From contig JAYVJM010000068.1 in NCBI GenBank assembly GCA_043769275.1, positions 1 to 55,098 on the forward strand: 55,098 bases of DNA. Direction: 5' to 3'. Shown piece after piece: positions 41,711 through 49,530 of this stretch; the stretch's first letter is position 1, and every line of letters begins with the position of its first letter. Both the position numbers and the translations under genes were made by a program. The notes beneath the pieces were generated by a model, which was given only the letters and a program-made list of their open reading frames with translations, was not told the DNA's origin and ran no database searches. Origin of the DNA: JAYVJM01 sp043769275 (GTDB taxonomy: Bacteria; Pseudomonadota; Gammaproteobacteria; Pseudomonadales; UBA7239).

Positions 41711-42451
41711 ATGGCATTAGCAATTATTGGCGGTACAGGGCTGTATCAGCTAGACCATTTAACCATTGCAGAAAAACGGCGCATCCAAACGCCCTACGGT
41801 GAAACCTCCGCTCCGATTGTGTGTGGAGCGTACGATGATATGCCGGTGTTTTTTTTGGCACGTCATGGTGAGCAGCATCAGTGGCCAGCGCACCGTGTTA
41901 ATTACCGAGCCAACATTCACGCACTGATGCAATTTGGAGTGAAGCAAATTATTTCCGTGAATGCCGTTGGCGGCATTACCTCTGCGATGGAGCCTGCTGC
42001 ACTGTGCGTGCCAGATCAAATCATTGACTACAGTTCAGGCAGGATTCACACCTACTCGGATGATGAAATATCGCCCTTACTGCACATCGACTTTTCCTTC
42101 CCCTATACAGAACGCATGCGCCAACTGTTGATGGATGCCGGCAAAGCAGCCGACCTAAATATCACGGCGCACGGCGTGTATGGCTGCACACAAGGGCCGC
42201 GCCTAGAAACAGCCGCAGAGATAAAGCGCATGAAGCATGACGGCTGTGACGTAGTGGGCATGACAGGAATGCCAGAGGCTGCGCTTGCACGCGAATTGGG
42301 CATTGATTACGCCAGCCTCTGCTTGGTTGTCAACTGGGCAGCAGGCTGTACCAGCGAGCTGATTACGATTGAGGCGATCACCGCAACATTAAAAGCAGGC
42401 ATGAAAAATATACATATTTTGCTAGCGCATATTTTAAGTCGCCACACTTGA
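41711..42451 (+). CDS. mtnP: S-methyl-5'-thioinosine/thioadenosine phosphorylase
   Basis: The 246-residue protein belongs to the trimeric purine nucleoside phosphorylase family. It shows IIGGTGLYQLDHL at the N-terminus with the phosphate loop, RHGEQHQWPAHRVNYRANIHAL around 52-73, INAVGGI-like SVNAVGGITSAM, and the substrate motif GMTGMPEAALARELGI around 179. In Pseudomonas the protein in this position prefers methylthioinosine. Which substrate is used here cannot be decided by eye. It recycles by-products of polyamine or quorum-signal synthesis. It is the third gene of a unit with nagZ. Confidence 0.88.
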   Translation: MALAIIGGTGLYQLDHLTIAEKRRIQTPYGETSAPIVCGAYDDMPVFFLARHGEQHQWPAHRVNYRANIHALMQFGVKQIISVNAVGGITSAMEPAALCVPDQIIDYSSGRIHTYSDDEISPLLHIDFSFPYTERMRQLLMDAGKAADLNITAHGVYGCTQGPRLETAAEIKRMKHDGCDVVGMTGMPEAALARELGIDYASLCLVVNWAAGCTSELITIEAITATLKAGMKNIHILLAHILSRHT

Positions 42452-42490
42452 AAACGCGCAATCATCCCGCAGAGATGCAGGAGTTTAGGC

Positions 42491-42946
42491 ATGCAAGAAA
42501 ACACGATTCTGCTAGTTGAAGACAATCCAGACGATGAAGCCTTAGCTTTGCGTGCGTTTCGCACTAGCGAATACGTCAGTCGCGTTGTCGTTGTGCGCGA
42601 TGGCGCAGAAGCACTGGACTATCTGTTTCGCAAAGGCCAATACGCGAGCCGTGATACTAGCGATCAGCCGCGCTTGATTTTGCTTGACATGAAGCTGCCA
42701 AAACTCGACGGATTGGACGTACTGCGCTGCATACGCCAAGACGAACGCACTCGCTATCATCCCGTGGTGTTGATGACATCTTCAAGGCAGGAGAGTGACA
42801 TTCTGGCCGGCTACAGCCTAGGCGCAAACAGCTACCCGCAAAAACCAGTGAACTTTGACGAGTTTGTCGATGCAATGCGCAGCTTGAGTCGCTACTGGAT
42901 GCAAATCAACCGCACACCAAATTTGGCTGTTGCGGCTTCCGTATAA
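42491..42946 (+). CDS. Stand-alone response regulator (CheY-like, Rcp1 type)
   Basis: The 151-residue protein is a single receiver domain with no output domain. It has the acidic pair in LLVEDNPDDEALALRAF, the phosphoacceptor Asp around 67 in LILLDMKLPKLDGLDVL, VVLMTSSRQESD with the conserved Ser, and NSYPQKPVNFDEF with the Lys. The NPDDE start and long helix-2 region resemble regulators paired with phytochrome-type kinases. AGGAG lies 7 bases before the ATG. It is 8 bases upstream of a REC-GGDEF-EAL gene and probably cotranscribed. No histidine kinase is in the window. Confidence 0.92.
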   Translation: MQENTILLVEDNPDDEALALRAFRTSEYVSRVVVVRDGAEALDYLFRKGQYASRDTSDQPRLILLDMKLPKLDGLDVLRCIRQDERTRYHPVVLMTSSRQESDILAGYSLGANSYPQKPVNFDEFVDAMRSLSRYWMQINRTPNLAVAASV

Positions 42947-42954
42947 GTGAGCCT

Positions 42955-44682
42955 ATGTATTTAAATTTACTGATTGTTGACGATTGTGAAGACGATGCCC
43001 TTCTTTTGGTGCGCCAATTACGCAAGGCCGATTATGAGCCGCAATACATCCGTGTTGAAACCGCACATGACTTAGAACAGGCACTAGAGAGCCATCATTG
43101 GCAACTGATTATTACAGACCACAGCATGCTCGGATTTAATTCCGTCGACGTGCTGGAAATAGTTAAGCGCAGCGGCCTAGATGTGCCGGTGATTATTGTT
43201 TCAGGCACAATTGGCGAAGAAGCTGCGGTCAGCGCCATGAAGTCTGGTGCGCAGGATTACATTATGAAAGATCGCCTAGCACGCTTAATACCTGCTATTG
43301 AGCGCGAATTGCGCGATGCCGATACGCGACGCGCACGCAAGAAAGCCGAACAGGCGCTTTCGCATATGGCCTACCACGACCCACTGACTAACCTGCTCAA
43401 TCGCTCCATGCTGAATGATCGTCTGGAGCAGGCTCTCACACTGGCGCACAAACAAAACAGCTTACTGGCCTTACTATTCATTGATCTTGATCGTTTTAAA
43501 ACCATCAACGACAGCTATGGCCATGCCGCAGGCGATAGACTTCTGCAAAACGCCGCTGAGCGCCTGCGAAACTGCACACGACAGAACGATTTACTGGCGC
43601 GTTACGGTGCTGATGAGTTTGTTGTAGTTATGGAAAATGTGCTCTCGCACGACGAAGCCGCAGAGACGGCTGATGCCATCATTGCAACCATGCAAAAGCC
43701 TTTTCGAATTGACATGCATGATATGTATGTTGGCTCCAGCATCGGCATCGCATTTTCCAAAGACTGCGAAGGCCGCGCTGAAAAGCTGATTAAAAAAGCG
43801 GATATAGCGATGTTTCGAGCCAAAAGTTTGGGTCGCAACAAATACCAGTTTTATCTCGACGAATGCGTTGACGAATCTGTCTTTCGCAGCCAATTAGAAC
43901 AAAGCCTCTATCAAGCGCTACAGCGCAATGAACTGGAACTGTATTACCAACCGCAACTGCACATTCGCAGCGGCCGCTTACGCGGGGCAGAGGTATTACT
44001 GCGTTGGCTTCATCCCACCTTTGGCTTAATTTCACCCAGCCAGTTTATCGATTTACTGGAAGAGACGGGCTTGGTTTTGTCAGTAGGAGAGTGGGTATTG
44101 CGCACAGCATGTCAGCAGTGGCGAGAGTGGCAATTAGAAGGCTTGTTAACGGACAATCAGGTAGTGTCGGTTAACATCTCTCCCTACCAGTTCAAAGGAG
44201 CTGACTTAGCCGTCATGCTGGACAACATTCTAAAAAGCACACAACTGCCTGCCTCCATGCTAGACATTGAGCTAACTGAAAGCACCCTAATGGAAGATAC
44301 ACAGGCCAGCCAGCAAACACTTTACCGCCTGAAAACGATGGGCATTTACCTGTCTATCGACGATTTCGGAACCGGATATTCTTCGCTCAGCTATCTTAAG
44401 AAATTCCCAATTGACAGCTTAAAAATAGATCAATCATTTGTACGTGGCTTAGGCAAAAACCCTGATGACGCAGTAATTGTCTCCGCCATTATTGGACTTG
44501 CTCATAGCCTTGGCATGAAAGTGGTAGCTGAAGGTGTTGAGAATAGCGAAGCGCTGGACTTTCTTGCTGATCAACGCTGTGATATGTACCAAGGTTTTCT
44601 TTACTCGCAACCAATACCCCCAATCCACTTTGCAAAGATACTGCAACGCGAAACAGCCCGCGTTAATACAGCTATCGCCTAA
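42955..44682 (+). CDS. REC-GGDEF-EAL response regulator (cyclic-di-GMP turnover)
   Basis: The 575-residue protein has a receiver domain (1-120; LLIVDDCEDDALLL, LIITDHSML with the phosphoacceptor), a GGDEF domain (about 135-300) and an EAL domain (about 315-565). The GGDEF signature reads RYGADEF at 216-222, with Ala for the second Gly, suggesting weak or no cyclase activity. The EAL motif is EVLLR at 346-350, and DDFGTGYSSL at 469-478 and KIDQSFV are intact, so c-di-GMP phosphodiesterase activity is likely. It is probably switched by phosphorylation together with the preceding receiver. Confidence 0.93.
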   Translation: MYLNLLIVDDCEDDALLLVRQLRKADYEPQYIRVETAHDLEQALESHHWQLIITDHSMLGFNSVDVLEIVKRSGLDVPVIIVSGTIGEEAAVSAMKSGAQDYIMKDRLARLIPAIERELRDADTRRARKKAEQALSHMAYHDPLTNLLNRSMLNDRLEQALTLAHKQNSLLALLFIDLDRFKTINDSYGHAAGDRLLQNAAERLRNCTRQNDLLARYGADEFVVVMENVLSHDEAAETADAIIATMQKPFRIDMHDMYVGSSIGIAFSKDCEGRAEKLIKKADIAMFRAKSLGRNKYQFYLDECVDESVFRSQLEQSLYQALQRNELELYYQPQLHIRSGRLRGAEVLLRWLHPTFGLISPSQFIDLLEETGLVLSVGEWVLRTACQQWREWQLEGLLTDNQVVSVNISPYQFKGADLAVMLDNILKSTQLPASMLDIELTESTLMEDTQASQQTLYRLKTMGIYLSIDDFGTGYSSLSYLKKFPIDSLKIDQSFVRGLGKNPDDAVIVSAIIGLAHSLGMKVVAEGVENSEALDFLADQRCDMYQGFLYSQPIPPIHFAKILQRETARVNTAIA

Positions 44683-44930
44683 ATATTTAAAAAAATGCAT
44701 GATATATTTCCCGTCTGAAAAAATGCAGGCGCTGCGAACCATCGTCCATTTTTTCTAACAAGCATAAGTTACGCAGCTTTTGTTTGAATCCAAGCTGTTT
44801 TTTTATCGACGAAACAAAAAAAGCCTGTTTTACAGCTATTTTTACTTGCGAGGCAAGGTTTTATCATCTATACATGTCTGCGCTGACCTTACCTGCTGCG
44901 TATCACCTACCTACTGAAAAGGAACTAAAA

Positions 44931-45446
44931 ATGCCCACTCCGAAAACCCCAGCAAAAAAAGCCGCAGTAAAATCCACAAAAACTGTAAAACCAGCTGTGA
45001 AAAAAACAGCTCCGTCAAAAGCCGCTGTAACTAAAAAAACCAGCAAGCCCGCCGCTAGAAAAACAGCAGTGCCCAAGGCAAGTAAAAAACCAGTGAAACC
45101 AACTACAACACCCGCAGCCAAAATTGGAGCGGCGATTGCATCTCGCTATAGCAAAAGCCAAATAATGCAGGAATTAGCAGACATCTCTGGTATTGCGCGC
45201 AAACAAGCCGGCCAAGTTCTAGACCATTTAGAGGATTTGATCGCACGTCATTTATCCAAAAAAGGTCCCGGTGAATTTGTGCTGCCCGGCATACTAAAAA
45301 TTCATGCCATTCAAAAACCCGCCACAAAAGCGCGCAAAGGGATTAATCCTTTTACAAAAGAGGAAGTGATGTTTAAAGCCAAGCCAGCCAGCACCGCTGT
45401 AAAAGTACGCCCGCTGAAAAAACTGAAAGATATGGCTACCCGATAA
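44931..45446 (+). CDS. HU-like DNA-binding protein with a Lys/Ala/Pro-rich histone-like N-terminus
   Basis: The 171-residue protein has two parts. Residues 1-65 are a repetitive Lys/Ala/Pro/Thr-rich tail (TPAKKAAVKSTKTVKPAVKK at its start), like eukaryotic histone H1 and the bacterial AlgP type. Residues 66-171 resemble HU/IHF: SKSQIMQELADISGIARKQAGQVLDHLEDLI, then LPGILKIHAIQKPATKARKGINP with the DNA-binding arm. It is probably a nucleoid protein. ATG 44931 has AAGGA 8 bases upstream; the longer upstream frame was rejected. A bidirectional terminator separates it from pnp. Confidence 0.85.
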   Translation: MPTPKTPAKKAAVKSTKTVKPAVKKTAPSKAAVTKKTSKPAARKTAVPKASKKPVKPTTTPAAKIGAAIASRYSKSQIMQELADISGIARKQAGQVLDHLEDLIARHLSKKGPGEFVLPGILKIHAIQKPATKARKGINPFTKEEVMFKAKPASTAVKVRPLKKLKDMATR

Positions 45447-45474
45447 ACAGTTTCCCGTTCTAACTTTCGACCAT

Positions 45475-45506
45475 AAAAAAGCCCCGAACGAATCGAGGCT
45501 TTTTTT
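45475..45506. terminator. Bidirectional intrinsic terminator between the HU-like gene and pnp
   Basis: AAAAAAGCC at 45475-45483 pairs with GGCTTTTTT at 45497-45505 around an inner CG/CG pairing. A runs on the left and T runs on the right allow termination in both directions. It lies between convergent genes. Confidence 0.9.
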
Positions 45507-45530
45507 CTACAGCAAAGGAAGGCGCGTAAT

Positions 45531-47660
45531 TTACTCTTGTGTTGCCGCCACCTGTATTCCGGCAGCTGCTGCATCATCCTCCAGAGCCTCCTTGATAGAC
45601 AGTTTGATTCGGCCACGGCTATCGACATCCATAACCTTAACGCGAACGTCTTGACCTTCTTTTAGGTATTCGGTAACAGCGTTAACACGCTCATTAGCAA
45701 TTTGCGAAATATGCACCAAGCCATCCTTGCCTGGCAGGAATTCCACAAAGGCACCAAAGTCGACAATACGTACGACTTTTCCTGTGTAAATTGCGCCGAT
45801 TTCCGCATCTTTTACAATGCCATCAATCAAACGCAATGTTTCAATTTGCGCCTCCATATTGGCTGCGTAAACGCGCACGATACCGGTATCTTCAATGTCA
45901 ATTTGCGAACCTGTGGCTTCTGTAATGGAGCGAATAGTCGCGCCACCTTTGCCGATAATGTCGCGAATTTTTTCAGGATCAATTTTGATCTGTGTAAAGC
46001 GCGGAGCGCTCTCAGCAATGGCAGTGCGTGAAGTGCGAATGACTTTGTTCATCTCTGCCAAGATTTGTAAGCGTGCGTGCAATGCTTGCTCCAGCGCCTG
46101 CTCCATAATCTCTTCGTTGATGCCCTCAATCTTGATGTCCATTTGGAGCGCGGTAATACCATTGGCCGTACCGGCGACTTTAAAGTCCATATCGCCCAGA
46201 TGATCTTCGTCACCCAAAATATCCGTCAACACACCAAAGCGATCGCCCTCTTTCACCAAGCCCATCGCAATACCTGCCACCGGCGCTTTGATCGGCACAC
46301 CAGCATCCATCAATGCCAAGCTGCTGCCACATACGGAGGCCATTGAGCTAGAGCCGTTAGACTCTGTGATTTCAGATACCACACGAATGGTGTACGGAAA
46401 ATCCTCTGCCTTTGGCAAAACAGCCGCCACACCACGACGCGCCAAACGACCATGACCAATTTCACGACGACCCGTTCCACCCATACGGCCACACTCGCCT
46501 ACTGAATAAGGCGGGAAGTTGTAGTGCAGCATGAACGGGTCTTTGCGATTGCCTTCCAGCGCATCAATGGTCAACGCATCACGTATGGAACCAAGTGTCG
46601 CCACCACGATGGCCTGCGTTTCGCCACGCGTGAACAAAGCTGAACCATGAACATTCGGCAATACGCCCACTTCAACCGCCACACCGCGCACGGTTTTGTT
46701 ATCACGGCCATCAATGCGCGGTTCGTTGTTGAGTACGCGGTTGCGCACCACTTTTTTCTCAAGGCCACCAAACATGTCGGCGACATCTTTACTGCTGTAA
46801 CCGCTGCCTTCAACAGCTATGGCGGCAATAGCCTCTGCACGCAATTCACCTAGGCGCGCATAACGCTGTTGTTTTTCTGTGATGCGATAGGCTTCGCCAA
46901 TTTGCACGCCAACCGCCGCCACCACTTTGTCTTGCAGCGTGCAATTTTCTGCCGGAGCCTGCCAATCCCAGCGAGGCTTACCGGCATCTCTTGCCAGCTC
47001 GCGGATGGCGGCGACCACAATCTGCATTTCTTGATGCGCAAACAATACGCCACCGAGCATGATGTCTTCTGGCAGTTCACGTGCTTCTGACTCCACCATC
47101 AACACAGCATCTGCAGTACCTGCCACAACCATGTCTAGCTCTGAGCCTTCCAAAGTTTTGTAGCAAGGGTTCAAAATATAGCCTTGCTCATCCGTGTAAC
47201 CCACACGGGCGCAGCCGATAGGGCCGTTAAACGGAATACCTGAAACAGCTAGGGCAGCTGACGTACCGATCATGGCAATAATGTCTGGGTCTTGCGTTTT
47301 TTCTGCCGACATCACGGTGCAAATCACCTGCACTTCATTGCCGAAATTTTTCGGGAATAAAGGGCGAATCGGGCGATCAATCAATCTCGACGTTAAGGTT
47401 TCTTTTTCGCTGGGGCGACCTTCACGCTTGAAATATCCACCAGGGATTTTACCAGCCGAGTACGCTCGCTCTTGGTAATGCACTGACAGCGGAAAAAAAT
47501 CCTGCCCTTCTTTAGCTGACTTTGCACCAACTACCGTACATAAAACCGTAGTGTTGCCCATTGTGGCCAACACGGCACCGCTAGCCTGACGCGCAACGCG
47601 CCCTGTCTCCAGCGTGACGACTTGATCGCCATACTGAAATTTTTTGATTACTGGTTTCAC
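45531..47660 (-). CDS. pnp: Polyribonucleotide nucleotidyltransferase (PNPase)
   Basis: PNPase is a 3'-5' phosphorolytic exoribonuclease and degradosome component. The 709-residue protein has two RNase PH domains (about 5-145 and 315-540), an all-alpha linker, a KH domain with IIGKGGATIRSI around 560 and an S1 domain (about 620-690). The second core contains RRGVAAVLP and GSSSMASVCGSSLALMDAG. The frame is open to ATG 47687, but GTG 47660 has GGAAGGA 8 bases upstream and yields the conserved start. It is the last gene of the nusA-type operon, after rpsO. Confidence 0.97.
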   Translation of the reverse strand: MKPVIKKFQYGDQVVTLETGRVARQASGAVLATMGNTTVLCTVVGAKSAKEGQDFFPLSVHYQERAYSAGKIPGGYFKREGRPSEKETLTSRLIDRPIRPLFPKNFGNEVQVICTVMSAEKTQDPDIIAMIGTSAALAVSGIPFNGPIGCARVGYTDEQGYILNPCYKTLEGSELDMVVAGTADAVLMVESEARELPEDIMLGGVLFAHQEMQIVVAAIRELARDAGKPRWDWQAPAENCTLQDKVVAAVGVQIGEAYRITEKQQRYARLGELRAEAIAAIAVEGSGYSSKDVADMFGGLEKKVVRNRVLNNEPRIDGRDNKTVRGVAVEVGVLPNVHGSALFTRGETQAIVVATLGSIRDALTIDALEGNRKDPFMLHYNFPPYSVGECGRMGGTGRREIGHGRLARRGVAAVLPKAEDFPYTIRVVSEITESNGSSSMASVCGSSLALMDAGVPIKAPVAGIAMGLVKEGDRFGVLTDILGDEDHLGDMDFKVAGTANGITALQMDIKIEGINEEIMEQALEQALHARLQILAEMNKVIRTSRTAIAESAPRFTQIKIDPEKIRDIIGKGGATIRSITEATGSQIDIEDTGIVRVYAANMEAQIETLRLIDGIVKDAEIGAIYTGKVVRIVDFGAFVEFLPGKDGLVHISQIANERVNAVTEYLKEGQDVRVKVMDVDSRGRIKLSIKEALEDDAAAAGIQVAATQE

Positions 47661-47748
47661 GTTATTTTCCTTCCAATTTTTGAGCATTTAAAATGCGGGG
47701 TTGTCTATTTTTTACAGAATAAAAGCCTAGTAGAAAAGCTTTTCACAT

Positions 47749-47774
47749 AAAAAAATGCCGCGCAAAGCGCGGCA
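47749..47774 (-). terminator. Intrinsic terminator between rpsO and pnp
   Basis: On the minus strand TGCCGCGC and GCGCGGCA form a perfect 8-bp GC-rich stem (47774-47756) with a 3-base loop, followed by seven T (47755-47749). It lies 6 bases after the rpsO stop and should end most rpsO transcripts, leaving pnp to readthrough or its own promoter. Confidence 0.93.
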
Positions 47775-47779
47775 ACTCC

Positions 47780-48049
47780 TTAACGGCGTAAGCCGAGTTT
47801 AGCAATCAATTGACTATAGCGACCGTGGTCTTTACGCTTGAGATAATCCAGCAATTTACGACGCTGATTAACCATGCGAATCAAACCGCGACGGGAGTGG
47901 TGATCTTGCTTGTGATCTCCAAAATGGGTTTGCAATTTGTTGATATTGACTGTCAATAAAGCAACCTGCACTTCTGGCGAGCCTGTGTCTTTTGCGCCCT
48001 GACCATGTTCAGCAACGATTACCTGTTTTTCTTCAGCGGATAAAGCCAT
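47780..48049 (-). CDS. rpsO: 30S ribosomal protein S15
   Basis: The 89-residue protein has the universal S15 length and sequence: GSPEVQVALLTVNINKLQTHF around 22-42, DHHSRRGLIRMVNQRRKLLDYL and the end YSQLIAKLGLRR. It binds 16S rRNA in the platform and starts assembly there. In E. coli it represses its own translation through a pseudoknot. It lies between truB and pnp in the standard order and is followed by a strong terminator. Confidence 0.98.
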   Translation of the reverse strand: MALSAEEKQVIVAEHGQGAKDTGSPEVQVALLTVNINKLQTHFGDHKQDHHSRRGLIRMVNQRRKLLDYLKRKDHGRYSQLIAKLGLRR

Positions 48050-48144
48050 GATAATTTCCTCTTAGGATATGCCTGTACTTCTCATCATTAACAGCGAAGT
48101 ACATACAGAATGTCACCGACCGTGCATATCTACAGTCGGCGGTT

Positions 48145-49101
48145 TTACTGCCGCGCACCCAATGTACGCAACAGTTTTCGCGGCGCTAGCCTACCATCCG
48201 ACTGGATTTCAGCCACACCAAGAAACTCGCCATTTTCCAATACAACACGCACCATTTCGCCGACTGAAGTGGTTTTTAGTGCCGCAATATCTAGCACTGA
48301 CTGCCCCTGGCGCAAGTAAAAACCCGAAGCCTGTGGCACGTTGACTGTTTGTAAGTGATCCATAGCCCTTTCCAACGGCCGCAAATGCACATCAAGAACA
48401 TCCGCACGACCTTCTCCACGCTCAAGCGCAAGCTGATCAAGGTCAATGCAATCAGCTTCGCAAAAAGGACCCGCCTGCGAGCGATGCAGCGCGGTGATGT
48501 GCGCACCACAACCCAATAGAGCACCCACATCCTCTGCCAGCGTACGCACATAAGTTCCTTTGCTCACGTGCGCCTCAATATCCGCCTCTGGATAATCGCC
48601 CGAGCGAAAAGCGGTTGATTCCATACGATACACGGTGACTGGACGCGGCTCACGCTCCACTTCAATGCCCTGTCGCGCCAGCTTATACAATGGCTGACCT
48701 TGGCGCTTAATGGCTGAAAACATTGACGGAATTTGCTCAATTTTACCCACAAATTGCAGCAGTGCCACCTCAACTTTCGCCTGCGTCAAAGTAGGTGCTG
48801 GCACGTCGTTGAGTATCTCGCCTTCCGCATCGCCCGTGTTCGTTGTGATACCAAAACGCATAGTGCAGCGATAAGTTTTATCCGCATCCAATAGATATTG
48901 TGAAAATTTAGTCGCCTCACCAAAACACAAGGGCAACACCCCTGTTGCCAAAGGATCAAGACTGCCGGTATGACCCGCTTTTGCCGCAGCAAAAAGCCAT
49001 TTTGCGCGTTGCAAGGCGGTATTCGATGTCATACCTGCCTGCTTGTTCAACAGAAAAATACCGTCAATCTGCCGGCCTTTAGGTAGGCGTTTTTTACTCA
49101 T
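48145..49101 (-). CDS. truB: tRNA pseudouridine-55 synthase TruB
   Basis: TruB makes pseudouridine 55 in the T loop of almost all tRNAs and also acts as a tRNA folding chaperone. The 318-residue protein shows GIFLLNKQAGMTSN near 14 and the active site GHTGSLDPLATGVLP around 43-57, with Asp49 as nucleophile. The C-terminal PUA-like region contains the stretch around LRPLERAMDHL. Its ATG overlaps the rbfA stop by 8 bases. A gap of 95 bases follows before rpsO. Confidence 0.97.
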   Translation of the reverse strand: MSKKRLPKGRQIDGIFLLNKQAGMTSNTALQRAKWLFAAAKAGHTGSLDPLATGVLPLCFGEATKFSQYLLDADKTYRCTMRFGITTNTGDAEGEILNDVPAPTLTQAKVEVALLQFVGKIEQIPSMFSAIKRQGQPLYKLARQGIEVEREPRPVTVYRMESTAFRSGDYPEADIEAHVSKGTYVRTLAEDVGALLGCGAHITALHRSQAGPFCEADCIDLDQLALERGEGRADVLDVHLRPLERAMDHLQTVNVPQASGFYLRQGQSVLDIAALKTTSVGEMVRVVLENGEFLGVAEIQSDGRLAPRKLLRTLGARQ

Positions 49102-49510
49102 CTATTTGCTCGCTATCCATGGATGCCTTTGTGCTAACTGATGCACCCAAGCTGTCTGCAGCGACAGCTTTATCAATCAGCGCACTTAAATCAGCACCAC
49201 GCTGCACGCTAGCGTCATAAACAAAAGAAAATCGCGGCGTGGTACGCATATGCGTGTCACTTGCAATTTGGCTGCGCATAAAGCCGCCGGCTTTATTTAA
49301 AGCGCGCATCGCACTCGTTCGTTGATCAATCGTTCGCTCACCAACTAAAGTTACAAACACTTTGGCGTGTGCGAGGTCACGGCTGACTTCTACCGCGTTT
49401 ATGTTCACCATACCCACACGCGGATCACGCATCTGCTGCTGAATGAGCAGAGAAATCTCACGTTTAAGCTGGTCGCCAATACGCTGTATGCGGCTGTACT
49501 CTTGTGCCAT
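49094..49510 (-). CDS. rbfA: 30S ribosome-binding factor A
   Basis: RbfA is a cold-shock assembly factor that binds free 30S subunits near the 5' end of 16S rRNA. The 138-residue protein has the KH-like core: RIQRIGDQLKREISLLIQQ, MRDPRVGMVNINAVEVSRDLAHAKVFVT and RFSFVYDASVQRGADLSALID. The C-terminal tail after about 120 is acidic and variable, as is usual. It lies 20 bases after infB and overlaps truB by 8 bases. Confidence 0.96.
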   Translation of the reverse strand: MAQEYSRIQRIGDQLKREISLLIQQQMRDPRVGMVNINAVEVSRDLAHAKVFVTLVGERTIDQRTSAMRALNKAGGFMRSQIASDTHMRTTPRFSFVYDASVQRGADLSALIDKAVAADSLGASVSTKASMDSEQIDE

Positions 49511-49530
49511 TTCTGTTTACCCAATACGTC

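Noticed and set aside
44903..45121. Hydrophobic ORF antisense to the HU-like tail
   Set aside because: It is the mirror of a Lys/Ala-rich coding region and has no support of its own.
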